DNA of 64,000 bases, from assembly GCA_024227565.1 (NCBI GenBank), contig JAAEUE010000365.1:41316-105315 (forward strand), read 5' to 3'. This stretch comes from Alphaproteobacteria bacterium (GTDB taxonomy: Bacteria > Pseudomonadota > Alphaproteobacteria > Rhizobiales > CAJQND01). Shown one piece after another: positions 26,589-35,041 of this stretch (the stretch's first letter is position 1; each line of letters begins with the position of its first letter). The translations under genes were made by a program, and so were the position numbers. Under the pieces are notes generated by a model. That model was not told the DNA's origin. It searched no databases and was given only the letters and a program-made list of their open reading frames with translations.

Positions 26589-27509
26589 ATGACCAACACT
26601 ATCGATGAACTGGAAGAAAAGAACTGGTTGGAAGCAGAGCTTCAGGACAGCTTCGACGAAGAGCTGGAAATGGAGATCGACGATGTGCGCCTGCAACATG
26701 AGCTGCGCAACATCTCAGAATGGGGGCACAAATCGACCCTCAACCGGCGGGCCTATTTCAAAGCCCTGCTAAACCTCCAGGCCGAGCTCGTGAAGCTGCA
26801 GGACTGGGTTGTCGGTACAAATTACAAGCTGTTGGTGATCTTCGAGGGCCGCGACGCCGCAGGCAAGGGCGGCGTTATCAAGCGCATTACCCAGCGGCTG
26901 AACCCAAGGGTTTGCAGGGTGGTGGCCCTGCCCGCACCCAGCGAGCGCGAAAAAACCCAATGGTACTTCCAGCGTTACGTGCCCCATTTGCCGGCCGGTG
27001 GGGAAATGGTGTTGTTCGACCGCTCCTGGTACAACCGCTCAGGCGTTGAACGGGTGATGGAGTTTGCCGACGACAACGAGGTGGAACAGTTTTTCAACGA
27101 TGTGCCGGAGTTTGAGCGCATGCTGGTGCGCTCTGGCATCAAGGTGGTCAAATATTGGTTCTCGATCACCGATCAGGAACAGCAGTTGCGCTTTTTGATG
27201 CGGGTTCACGATCCGATCAAGCAATGGAAGCTGAGCCCCATGGATCTGCAGTCGCGCATCCGCTGGGAGCAGTACACCAAGGTGAAGGAAGAGATGTTCG
27301 AGCGCACCAACATTCCCGAGGCGCCCTGGTCGATTGTGGAGGGCAATGACAAAAAGCAGGCGCGCCTCAATTGCATTGACCATCTCCTGCAGCAAATTCC
27401 CTACAAGGACGTGGATCACGAGGACATTGTGCTTCCAGAGCGGGTGTTCAATCCGAAATATGAACGCAAGACCCTGCCTAAGAAACTCTATGTGCCGGAT
27501 AAATATTAG
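26589..27509 (+). CDS. ppk2: Polyphosphate kinase 2
   Basis: 306 residues, the usual length of a single-domain PPK2. Walker A-like EGRDAAGKGG (about 86-95), then RVVALPAPSEREKTQWYFQRY, Walker B EMVLFDRSWYNRSGVERVM, and SITDQEQQLRFLMRV and DLQSRIRWEQY in the lid region. The acidic N-terminal helix (DSFDEELEMEIDD) precedes the core. It transfers phosphate between inorganic polyphosphate and nucleoside di- or monophosphates; which class (ADP/GDP or AMP) cannot be settled by eye. Monocistronic. Confidence 0.92.
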   Translation: MTNTIDELEEKNWLEAELQDSFDEELEMEIDDVRLQHELRNISEWGHKSTLNRRAYFKALLNLQAELVKLQDWVVGTNYKLLVIFEGRDAAGKGGVIKRITQRLNPRVCRVVALPAPSEREKTQWYFQRYVPHLPAGGEMVLFDRSWYNRSGVERVMEFADDNEVEQFFNDVPEFERMLVRSGIKVVKYWFSITDQEQQLRFLMRVHDPIKQWKLSPMDLQSRIRWEQYTKVKEEMFERTNIPEAPWSIVEGNDKKQARLNCIDHLLQQIPYKDVDHEDIVLPERVFNPKYERKTLPKKLYVPDKY

Positions 27510-27890
27510 ACGGCAAAAGCCGAGTCATCGTGCGCCAAACGGATAGATTTTGGCGTACATGAAATAGAGCGCTCCTTGAGGTTCCCGGCTCGCCCCCGGA
27601 AAACGGTAATATAGGCGAAAATCTGTACCGGCCTTGAGTCGAAACTGGCCCTTGCTCAACTCCATTCTTCGAGATAACACATTCGCATACTGCAATCTGA
27701 ACGTCAGGTGTGACGTGCGGCGGAGTGGCGCTCTTTGAATTGCCTATAGCTGCATGACACGGTTGCGCCGTTCGTATATTGCTTTTTTGGGGCTCTTGGC
27801 CGGATACCGTCCGGCGGGCAGCAAACAAGAAGAAATGAGAGTGGCCCAAGCTGGTGAGCCAGTTTGGGACGAGGAGAGGAGACCACTTTG
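27510..27890 (+). other. 381-bp non-coding leader of the apr operon
   Basis: No convincing gene on either strand. The only structured element I see is the hairpin at 27845-27868 just before the aprM ribosome-binding site. No good -35/-10 pair was found by eye, although the length and position suggest that the apr promoter is here. Confidence 0.5.
27845..27868 (+). promoter_or_regulatory. 5'-UTR hairpin upstream of aprM
   Basis: CCCAAGCTGG (27845-27854) pairs with CCAGTTTGGG (27859-27868): ten pairs including one G-U, closed by a TGAG tetraloop. The purine-rich SD (GAGGAGAGGAG) starts two bases later, so folding could affect ribosome access or mRNA stability. No T-run follows, so it is not a typical terminator. 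Confidence 0.5.
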
Positions 27891-28718
27891 ATGTTCAGCA
27901 ATCCGTTTGTCGAGCTTTCGGCGACAATTTCCCCGGAGCTTATGCAGACCTACGTGGTTCTCATGTTCTTAGCCGTGGTGGGGGGCACCATTTTCGACGT
28001 TGTTCATAAGAAGAGCGCGAAATACTTCTTCGAAAACGCCAAGAAGGCTGAAGAGGCAGGCGCGCGCCAGGTGAGCGGCGGGGAGAAGGTCTCCATTGCC
28101 GTGAAAACCGTGGCCGAGGACGTTTTGACCTCTGCAGAGTTCTGCAACCCGAAACGCAGAATTGCGCACTTGCTTGGCATGTACGGTTTTATCGTCTTCA
28201 TCATTGCCACAGCCGTGTTGGTGTTCTCTCTGCCGGGCGAATCAGCCGGGTTCTGGGCGTTCCTGTGGCACCTGGGCGCCTTGATGGTGTTCGTCGGGTG
28301 CGGTTGGTTCTGGTTCTTCATCCGGGTGGACGTGGCCTCTGAAGGCAACCCCTGGAACCGGATTGTGCGGGCCGACCTGTTTGTGCTCTCACTTCTGGCC
28401 ACCGCAATGTTTGGCCTGCTCTGGTCGCTCTTCCAGGGCACGGGCATCTTGGGCATGTTGCTGCTGTTTGTCTTCATCGCCTCCAGTGCCGTTCTGTTCT
28501 GCGGCGTGTTCTGGTCGAAGTTCGCACACATGTTCTTCAAGCCCGCTGCTGCGTTCCAGAAGCGCGTTGCCAAGGCTGATGGCTCTTTGGACAATTTGCC
28601 GCCCGAAGCGGACCGGGGCAATCCTGCGGACCGGGACAGACACTCCATGGAGCTGTTGAAAGACGCACCGCTGAATATGGGGCTCGGCATCAAGCGTGAA
28701 GCGCCACACCATTATTGA
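27891..28718 (+). CDS. aprM: AprM-like membrane anchor of adenylylsulfate reductase
   Basis: 275 residues from ATG 27891, nine bases after AGGAG. Five or so hydrophobic segments (from LMQTYVVLMFLAVVGGTIF; HLLGMYGFIVFIIATAVLVF; FLWHLGALMVFVGCGWFWFF; then two more) resemble the heme-free membrane subunit found with aprBA in sulfur oxidisers. The C-terminal ~60 residues are hydrophilic and cytoplasmic. It would link the cytoplasmic AprBA complex to the quinone pool. The assignment rests on topology plus position immediately before aprB and aprA. Confidence 0.8.
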   Translation: MFSNPFVELSATISPELMQTYVVLMFLAVVGGTIFDVVHKKSAKYFFENAKKAEEAGARQVSGGEKVSIAVKTVAEDVLTSAEFCNPKRRIAHLLGMYGFIVFIIATAVLVFSLPGESAGFWAFLWHLGALMVFVGCGWFWFFIRVDVASEGNPWNRIVRADLFVLSLLATAMFGLLWSLFQGTGILGMLLLFVFIASSAVLFCGVFWSKFAHMFFKPAAAFQKRVAKADGSLDNLPPEADRGNPADRDRHSMELLKDAPLNMGLGIKREAPHHY

Positions 28719-28758
28719 GCGACGACCGGTCAAATCTACCGAATAAGGAAGTTCTATC

Positions 28759-29238
28759 ATGCCAACTTTTGTTTACATGACACGCTGCGATGGCTGCGGG
28801 CATTGTGTTGACATCTGCCCGTCCGACATCATGCACATCGACCCGACCTATCGCCGCGCCTACAACATTGAACCCGACATGTGCTGGGAGTGCTTCTCCT
28901 GCGTGAAGGCCTGCCCGCAAAACGCAATCGATGCACGCGGCTATGCCGACTTTGCGCCGCTGGGACACAGCGTGCGGGTGCGCCGCGAAGAGGAAAAGGG
29001 CACAATCGCCTGGAGGATCAAGTTCCGTAACGGTACGGAAAAGAACTTCCTGTCGCCGATCACGACCAAGCCCTGGGGTGAGTTCATTCCGAAGCTGAGT
29101 GAAGCTCCTGCGCCCAACCAGGAGCAGCGTGACAGCGAATATCTGTACAGTGAGCCGAAATACATCCGCATGGATGACGATGGCCTCCACACCCTGGAAA
29201 AAGCCGGGCTCAGCATGAAGCAAGGGGTGTACTACTAA
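28759..29238 (+). CDS. aprB: Adenylylsulfate reductase beta subunit
   Basis: 159 residues. Two [4Fe-4S] clusters: C10, C13, C16, C20 and C42, C45, C48, C52. The stretch after the ferredoxin part (HSVRVRREEEKGTIAWRIKF) and the C-terminal tail reaching over the alpha subunit are specific to AprB. It carries electrons between FAD in AprA and the membrane. The stop shares one base with the aprA ATG (TAATG), giving coupled translation. In this context (AprM, heterotrophic alphaproteobacterium) the complex probably runs in the oxidative direction: sulfite plus AMP to APS. Confidence 0.92.
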   Translation: MPTFVYMTRCDGCGHCVDICPSDIMHIDPTYRRAYNIEPDMCWECFSCVKACPQNAIDARGYADFAPLGHSVRVRREEEKGTIAWRIKFRNGTEKNFLSPITTKPWGEFIPKLSEAPAPNQEQRDSEYLYSEPKYIRMDDDGLHTLEKAGLSMKQGVYY

Positions 29239-31142
29239 TGGCTCACCAAACCATCATTGAAGACAATATCGACGTTCTTGTTGTCGGTGCAGGTCTCGGC
29301 GGCAGTGGCGCCGCATGGGAAGCCCGCTTCTGGGGACAAGACAAGAAAATCGTCATTGCCGAGAAAGCCAACATCGATCGCTCCGGCGCGGTTGCTCAAG
29401 GCCTTTACGCCATCAACTGCTACATGGGCACCCGCTGGGGCGAGAACAATCCAGAAGACCACGTGCGCTATGCCCGCATCGACCTGATGGGCATGGTGCG
29501 TGAAGATCTGCTGTTCGACATGGCCCGCCACGTGGATAGCTCGGTGCACCAGTTTGAAGACTGGGGCCTGCCCATCATGAAGAACCCGAACAACGGGCAG
29601 TATCTTCGTGAAGGCCGCTGGCAGATCATGATCCACGGCGAATCCTACAAGCCGATCGTGGCCGAAGCTGCCAAGAAATCAGCCGACAAGGTGGACAACC
29701 GCATTTGCGTGACCCACCTTTTGATGGACGATTCCAAGGAAGACCGGATCGGCGGAGCCTGCGGCTTCAACGTGCGGACCGGCAACTACCATGTTTACAA
29801 ATCCAAGACCGTGATCGTCGCTGCTGGCGGCGCGTCTATGATCTTCAAGCCCCGCTCCGTGGGCGAGGGTGCCGGCCGCGTCTGGTACGCGCCGTGGTCG
29901 TCGGGTTCGGCATATGGTCTGATGATCAATGCGGGCGCCAAGATGACACAAATGGAAAACCGCATCGTTCTGGCGCGCTTCAAGGATGGTTACGGCCCGG
30001 TTGGCGCCTACTTCCTGCACTTGAAGACATATACCCAAAACGGTGTAGGCGAAGAATATGAATCCAAGTGGTTCCCGTCTCTGCAGAAGCTGGTGGGCAA
30101 GGAATACCTGGACCCTGAGCTGTCGCACAGGACCCACAGGCCAATTCCCACCTGCCTGCGCAACCACGCAATGATCTCGGAAGTGAATGCGGGCCGCGGG
30201 CCCATCCACATGGTGACCATGAAGGCCTTCCAAGACCCTCACTTGGAAGAAGTTGGTTGGGAGAACTTCCTCGGCATGACCATCGGTCAGGCGGTCCTTT
30301 GGGCCGCCACGGATGTGGACCCGAAAAACGAAAACCCTGAACTGACCACCTCTGAGCCTTACGTCATGGGATCCCATGCGACAGGCGCCGGCGGCTGGGC
30401 AAGTGGGCCGGAGGATGTTTCTCCGCCGGAATACTTCTGGGGCTACAACCGCATGATGACCATTGAGGGTTTGTTCGGGGCCGGTGACGCCGTTGGCGGC
30501 ACCCCGCACGCCTTCTCATCAGGCTCCTTCACCGAAGGCCGCCTGGCTGCGAAAGCTGCCTGCAAATACATCGACGATGGCAAGGCTGAAGGCATCTCGG
30601 TTTCCGACAAGCAGATCTCAGACCGCAAGGAAGAGGTCTTCAAGCCGATGGAACGCTACAAGATCTACCGTAACGAGATCGTGGCAGGCACCGTGAGCCC
30701 AAGCTACATCCACCCCAAGCAGGGTCTGGACCGCTTGCAGAAGCTGATGGACGAATATTGCGGCGGCGTGACCGTCGGCTATATGACGAACGAGAAGCTC
30801 CTGAACATTGGCCTGAAAAAACTCAAAGTCATGGAAGAAGACCTTGAGTGCCTGGCAGCGACTGATCTTCACGAACTGCTGCGGGCCTGGGAGCTGAAGC
30901 ACCGCCACCGCACCGCAGAATGTGTGACGCAGCACACGTTGTTCCGCAAGGAAACACGTTGGCCGGGTTACTACTACCGCGGTGACGCCATGAAGCTGGA
31001 CGATGAGAACTGGCATGTTCTGACCGTCTCGCGGCGTGATCCGAAAACCGGTGAGTACACCATGGAAAAAGCACCCTGCTATCACTTGGTTGATGACGAA
31101 GAGGAACCAGGCGCGAAGCAAACCGGAGCGGCGGCCAGCTAA
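29238..31142 (+). CDS. aprA: Adenylylsulfate reductase alpha subunit
   Basis: 634 residues, FAD flavoprotein of the fumarate-reductase superfamily. The N-terminal VVGAGLGGSGAAWEA binds the dinucleotide, KANIDRSGAVAQGLYAIN is the AprA form of the FAD/substrate segment, followed by AAGGASMIFKPRS and, near the end, the family-specific AECVTQHTLFRKETRWPGYYYR. It forms the active site interconverting APS with sulfite and AMP. No sat (ATP sulfurylase) gene is visible in the window, so APS must be processed by a product encoded elsewhere. Confidence 0.94.
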   Translation: MAHQTIIEDNIDVLVVGAGLGGSGAAWEARFWGQDKKIVIAEKANIDRSGAVAQGLYAINCYMGTRWGENNPEDHVRYARIDLMGMVREDLLFDMARHVDSSVHQFEDWGLPIMKNPNNGQYLREGRWQIMIHGESYKPIVAEAAKKSADKVDNRICVTHLLMDDSKEDRIGGACGFNVRTGNYHVYKSKTVIVAAGGASMIFKPRSVGEGAGRVWYAPWSSGSAYGLMINAGAKMTQMENRIVLARFKDGYGPVGAYFLHLKTYTQNGVGEEYESKWFPSLQKLVGKEYLDPELSHRTHRPIPTCLRNHAMISEVNAGRGPIHMVTMKAFQDPHLEEVGWENFLGMTIGQAVLWAATDVDPKNENPELTTSEPYVMGSHATGAGGWASGPEDVSPPEYFWGYNRMMTIEGLFGAGDAVGGTPHAFSSGSFTEGRLAAKAACKYIDDGKAEGISVSDKQISDRKEEVFKPMERYKIYRNEIVAGTVSPSYIHPKQGLDRLQKLMDEYCGGVTVGYMTNEKLLNIGLKKLKVMEEDLECLAATDLHELLRAWELKHRHRTAECVTQHTLFRKETRWPGYYYRGDAMKLDDENWHVLTVSRRDPKTGEYTMEKAPCYHLVDDEEEPGAKQTGAAAS

Positions 31143-31267
31143 GAGGCCGGCACTCCAGGCGTTAACAAGGCGAAGATTGTCGGCCGCCCTTGAGATCAGC
31201 GTTTCAGACGCGGGTCTTGGGGGCGGTCGATTGCAATTTAGGCCCCTAACTAGAGCACGAGTGAGCG

Positions 31268-31618
31268 ATGAACATCATAGATCAGAGTGATGAAGAGATA
31301 CTGGCGGTTGCCGAGCCCATGTGGAACGATCTCATCAAGCACTCAAATCAGGGGAACTATGGAGATTTTATCAAAGGTTTCTCTCCGGCGCTCCTGCTCG
31401 CGCTGGATGAGGTTGAGGTGGGCCGGCAATTTGCCACCAGCGAGCTGACCAGAAACCTGTCTGAAGATTTCGATATCCTTGGCATTATCCGCCGGAACGA
31501 GCATGTGAGCGTTCTGATCCGTCAGCGCAGCTCCAAGCGCGAAGGCGAATGGCTTGGGCGCCTGGTGCTCGGCTATGAAGAGGACAAGATCATGATCTTT
31601 GGCGCCTCTATTTTCTAA
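31268..31618 (+). CDS. Small protein of unknown function following aprA
   Basis: 116 residues. I do not recognise the family. An N-terminal helical half (DEEILAVAEPMWNDLIKHS, NYGDFIKGF) precedes a strand-rich half (VSVLIRQRSSK, EWLGRLVLGYEEDKIMIFGASIF), a layout reminiscent of NTF2-like folds. No cysteines, signal peptide or membrane segment. It begins 125 bp after aprA and ends 28 bp before the SlyD-like gene, so it may belong to the sulfur-oxidation operon. Confidence 0.65.
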   Translation: MNIIDQSDEEILAVAEPMWNDLIKHSNQGNYGDFIKGFSPALLLALDEVEVGRQFATSELTRNLSEDFDILGIIRRNEHVSVLIRQRSSKREGEWLGRLVLGYEEDKIMIFGASIF

Positions 31619-31646
31619 TTCCCCCATTTTACATTTTGTGAGCGCC

Positions 31647-32156
31647 ATGAGCGACGTAATTGAAGACAACAAACTTGTTGAACTCTCCTACAAGGTGACG
31701 GACCAGGCGTCCGGCCAGGTTCTCACTTCAGTGGAGTTCCCGCTGGGCTACATCCACGGGCACAACGACGTGCTGGCGCCGCAAGTGCTTGAGGAGCTGG
31801 AAGGCAAATCGGTGGGCGACATCATTGAGGTGCCGATCGATTGCAACGTGCTCTACGGCCCGAGGGACGAAGCGCTTGTGTTCACCGACCGGGTGGAAAA
31901 CGTTCCGGAAGAATACCGGGAAATCGGCACCACAATCACCATGCAGAACGATGAAGGCAAGAAGCGCAACTTCATCGTAACCAAGCTGGATGATCAGACG
32001 CTGACCGTTGACGGCAACAACCCGCTCTGCGGCAGGCATGTGGTTTTCATTCTTGAAGTGCTCACCGTTCGGGACGCCACCGACGAAGAGATCGAAGCGG
32101 GCGGGCCGGAAATTGCCGAGAGCGACGTGGACGATGCTCTGAAGGTGCCGCTTTAG
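31647..32156 (+). CDS. SlyD-like FKBP-type peptidyl-prolyl isomerase
   Basis: 169 residues from ATG 31647 (the longer frame from 31599 is not needed). SlyD pattern: LVELSYKVTDQASGQVL, then FPLGYIHGHNDVLAPQVLEELEGKSVGD split over the FKBP and insert-in-flap boundary, YGPRDEALVFT, and NPLCGRHVVFILEVL. The metal-binding His/Cys tail of E. coli SlyD is absent; the tail is acidic instead. It assists protein folding, and behind aprMBA it may serve maturation of the reductase, an inference from position. Confidence 0.82.
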   Translation: MSDVIEDNKLVELSYKVTDQASGQVLTSVEFPLGYIHGHNDVLAPQVLEELEGKSVGDIIEVPIDCNVLYGPRDEALVFTDRVENVPEEYREIGTTITMQNDEGKKRNFIVTKLDDQTLTVDGNNPLCGRHVVFILEVLTVRDATDEEIEAGGPEIAESDVDDALKVPL

Positions 32157-32282
32157 AGCAAGCCCCGATCAGACTGTTACGGCTGAGCGGGGATAAGTTG
32201 CTTGCCCCAGACGCGCGAAAGGCTCCCGAGGAATTCGGAAGCCATCCAGCACTTGTCTTGGAAATTGACGTCTACGGTGAAC

Positions 32283-32441
32283 TTATGGACGCTTGGGCGT
32301 CTCATATTCCACTTCTTTTTGGAACGGTTCCCAGACGGTCTCAAACCCGACAAAACCCTTTTCATTGGGCTCCATCTGACGTGTTTTAAAGAACCGTGCT
32401 TGGCCTTCGGGCACTTTGTCTACGGGTTTTTGGTCGCTCAT
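32283..32441 (-). CDS. 52-residue protein of unknown function
   Basis: ATG 32441 to TAA 32285-32283, below usual ORF-length cut-offs. It is supported by a strong SD (AGAGGTG six bases upstream) and a protein-like composition: SDQKPVDKVPEGQARFF, a basic centre, then EKGFVGFETVWEPFQKEVEY and a basic end. No membrane segment or cysteine. It sits between the SlyD-like gene (convergent) and the enoyl-CoA hydratase (same strand, 101 bp upstream). Function unknown. Confidence 0.6.
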   Translation of the reverse strand: MSDQKPVDKVPEGQARFFKTRQMEPNEKGFVGFETVWEPFQKEVEYETPKRP

Positions 32442-32542
32442 AGTTCACCTCTTAATTCGAAACAGGTTCTAGCATCACACGCGCCGCTACGAAAGCAAAT
32501 TTGATCAATTTATTCATAGGCACGAAATACAGACCGACCGTT

Positions 32543-33343
32543 CTAACGGCCGGTGAACTCAGGCGCGCGCTTCTCCAAAATTGCCGCCACCGCTTCATGG
32601 TGATCTTCGGAGACGTAGCAGGCGCCTTGATACACCGCGGAAAGCTCCAGTATGTCGTTCAGGCTGTGGGCATGGCTGGCCCGTAACAGGCGCTTGGCTT
32701 TGCGCAACTGGGCTGGCGGATTTACCGCGATCCGGGCGGCCATGTCCCGCGCTGCCGGCATCAAATCATCCGGCGCCGTCACCTTCGAAACCACACCCCA
32801 GCTTAGCGCCGTTTGCGTATCGACCGGCTCGCCCGTAAACGTCATCTCCGCGGCCCGCGAGGCGCCAGCAACCCGCGGCAGGAACCAGGCGCCGGCATCA
32901 CCGGGGATGAGGCCTACCTTCACGAAGTTCTCTGCAAACACTGCCTTTTCGCTGGCGATGCGAATGTCGCACATCATGGTCAGATCGCACCCTGCGCCAT
33001 AGGCTGCGCCGTTCACCGCGGCAATCACCGGCACATCGAGCGCATACATCGCCTTGGGAACTCTCTGGATGCCTTTCCGATAATTGTCGGCGATCTCATC
33101 GGCCGTGCCGGCAAAGGTGCCGGTGCGCTCTTGCATATGCTTGATGTTGCCGCCCGACGAGAAGCCTTTGCCGGCGCCGGTAATGATGACGCAGCGCACG
33201 GACATGTCGGCTTGGATCTCATCGCAGCGCGCGGTGAAGGCATCGACGAAATCCAGATCAGTGATCGGGTTCCTCAACTTGGGCTGGTTGAGGGTCAGGG
33301 TGACCACATGCCCATCACGTTCAAACAGAAGCTTGTCGGTTAT
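32543..33343 (-). CDS. Enoyl-CoA hydratase family protein, apparently with ATA start
   Basis: The annotated-style GTG start at 33307 would remove the first strand; in-frame upstream codons read ITDKLLFERDGH and begin at an ATA (33343-33341) with AAGGAG seven bases ahead, overlapping the preceding gene's stop as AATAA. About 266 residues. Crotonase motifs: GKGFSSGGNIKHM, VIAAVNGAAYGAGCDLTMMCD, VGLIPGDAGAWFLPRVAG (Asp in place of the second catalytic Glu), ILEKRAPEFTGR. Likely a hydratase or isomerase of acyl-CoA esters. Co-transcribed with the M81 gene. Confidence 0.8.
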   Translation of the reverse strand: MTDKLLFERDGHVVTLTLNQPKLRNPITDLDFVDAFTARCDEIQADMSVRCVIITGAGKGFSSGGNIKHMQERTGTFAGTADEIADNYRKGIQRVPKAMYALDVPVIAAVNGAAYGAGCDLTMMCDIRIASEKAVFAENFVKVGLIPGDAGAWFLPRVAGASRAAEMTFTGEPVDTQTALSWGVVSKVTAPDDLMPAARDMAARIAVNPPAQLRKAKRLLRASHAHSLNDILELSAVYQGACYVSEDHHEAVAAILEKRAPEFTGR

Positions 33344-34860
33344 TGCTCTGCTCCTTCAAAGGCCGGGCCGTTGGCTCCGAGCCTGACACCCTTACGGAGT
33401 TTGCGATAGCCGATCTGGGCGAGCTTGCACGGGTTGGCGCCGGGCGCATCGGCGAACAGGACGGTTTCGGAAATCGGCTGGTAATCGGCAAGGAAATGCA
33501 CCGCGCTTTTGATCACCGCGATATCTTGGCTGGTGGGATCAATGCCAATGTGGCGGAACATGGCCTGATCGGCATTCTGGGTGCGCACCGAACCCACCAC
33601 CACCCGCACCTCACAGCCACCCTCTTCAATCAGCAGGGTGGCCATGGGGCCAAGCTCGGCTTGCGAGCCGCCATACATCGGGCCGGTGCACATGAAGCTG
33701 CCGTCCGAAAGCGCCTCAACCGTGACCGGCACATTCACCGGCTGGCATCCCAGCTGCGGAAACCTGCCGCCGACAGAGGCCTGGAACGTGCCGCCAATGC
33801 CCACCTCGTGGGCCCGGGCCGCGGTGTCTGGATCCCACAGCATGGCCAGGCACGCCTTGCGGGCGCCACGCTTGATCAAGGCTTCGAGAACGCCCGTGGT
33901 GTCCCCGGTGGCGCCGGCGCCCGGATTGTCCTGAGGGTCGGCGATCGCAATCGGTTTTGAGGCGGTGCGGGCAAGCTCAATCGCCTGGCGCACGGCCTCC
34001 TCGGCAGGAATGAGAGGATCGTGGAAATCCTTCTCGGCAGCATTCATGATCGCCAACAGTTCATCTGCCGCCTCATCAGCCTGAACCTGGGTTTGCCCGT
34101 AGGCCACAAGCGAAGCGCCACAATGGTGCACATCAGCTGGCGGAAACCCGGTGGCCAGGTCAACGGAGACAATGTCGCCGCCTTCCAGCGCCGCCATATC
34201 TTCATAGATCTGCTTGCACGGCTCGCGCATGGTGGATTGGGCCTGGATGGGAACCATGTAGTCGACCTGCCGGAACGCCTTGGCGAACGGCTTCCCGCGC
34301 TCCAAGACTTGTCCCAACAACGCCCTGGCACGGGCGCCTGTCTCGGCCATATCGATGTGTGGATAGGTTCTGTAAATGGTCACGACCGTGGCCAGACCGA
34401 CGAACGCCTTGGTTTGGTTGCCATGGAGGTCCAGGCTCACGGCAATGGGCATGTCATCGCCCACCACGGCCCGCACCCGGCGCAGCACCTCGCCCTCTCC
34501 ATCTTCGAAATCATCGGTGACCATAGCCCCGTGCAGGTCGAGATAGATGCCATCCAACGGCCCGGCAGCCGCAATATCTTCGCAGATCATCGCCACCATT
34601 CGGTCAAAGCCATCCTGGTCCACATAGCCGCCCGGTTCCGCCCCGCCCCAGAATATGGGAACCAGCTCCATGTCATCGCCTGCATCGATAAACCCACTGA
34701 GCGGAATGTTGAGCCCAGTGAACGTTTCCAGGACGGGCGCGCCGCGCATCATGCCAGGCCACGCACCGGCGAGCTGGAAATCCTCAAATTTGGTTGGCAT
34801 GGGGGCGAAGGTGTTGGTTTCATGTTGAAAACCGGCAATAGCAATTCGGGGCAGGGACAT
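33340..34860 (-). CDS. M81-family metallopeptidase (MlrC-like)
   Basis: 506 residues with the two-domain M81 layout: N-terminal AIAGFQHETNTFAPMPT, LDLHGAMVTDDFEDGEGE and SLDLHGN with the zinc-binding Asp/His, then the C-terminal PIAIADPQDNPGAGATGDTT part. The family founder, MlrC, removes the last bond in microcystin breakdown, and relatives act on other non-standard peptides. No signal peptide. It lies divergent from a peptide-type ABC transporter, so imported oligopeptides are the plausible substrate. Confidence 0.88.
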   Translation of the reverse strand: MSLPRIAIAGFQHETNTFAPMPTKFEDFQLAGAWPGMMRGAPVLETFTGLNIPLSGFIDAGDDMELVPIFWGGAEPGGYVDQDGFDRMVAMICEDIAAAGPLDGIYLDLHGAMVTDDFEDGEGEVLRRVRAVVGDDMPIAVSLDLHGNQTKAFVGLATVVTIYRTYPHIDMAETGARARALLGQVLERGKPFAKAFRQVDYMVPIQAQSTMREPCKQIYEDMAALEGGDIVSVDLATGFPPADVHHCGASLVAYGQTQVQADEAADELLAIMNAAEKDFHDPLIPAEEAVRQAIELARTASKPIAIADPQDNPGAGATGDTTGVLEALIKRGARKACLAMLWDPDTAARAHEVGIGGTFQASVGGRFPQLGCQPVNVPVTVEALSDGSFMCTGPMYGGSQAELGPMATLLIEEGGCEVRVVVGSVRTQNADQAMFRHIGIDPTSQDIAVIKSAVHFLADYQPISETVLFADAPGANPCKLAQIGYRKLRKGVRLGANGPAFEGAEQ

Positions 34861-34955
34861 GATGTTTCCGGCAATTTTGGACTGTTGGAAGGGGCAAATT
34901 CAGACCCCTCAACTGTGTCAGGCACGGCGAACGCCGTCAACTCAGATCAACAACG

Positions 34956-34985
34956 TTGACACCGCATATGCGGAAGTCGTTAACT
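34956..34985 (+). promoter_or_regulatory. Putative promoter with palindromic operator, upstream of the peptide-transporter operon
   Basis: TTGACA (34956-34961) and TTAACT (34980-34985) are 18 bases apart, about 57 bp upstream of the binding-protein ATG. The spacer begins with the perfect 12-bp palindrome CCGCATATGCGG (34962-34973), ideally placed for a repressor or activator. Confidence 0.5.
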
Positions 34986-35041
34986 CTTGGCTAGAGGACC
35001 TGGGGCACCGAATAAAAATCACTGACAGGAGGAAAGAAGAC

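Noticed and set aside
27478..27849. 123-residue minus-strand frame in the apr leader
   Set aside because: No SD, no recognisable family, low-complexity composition, and it runs into the PPK2 gene.
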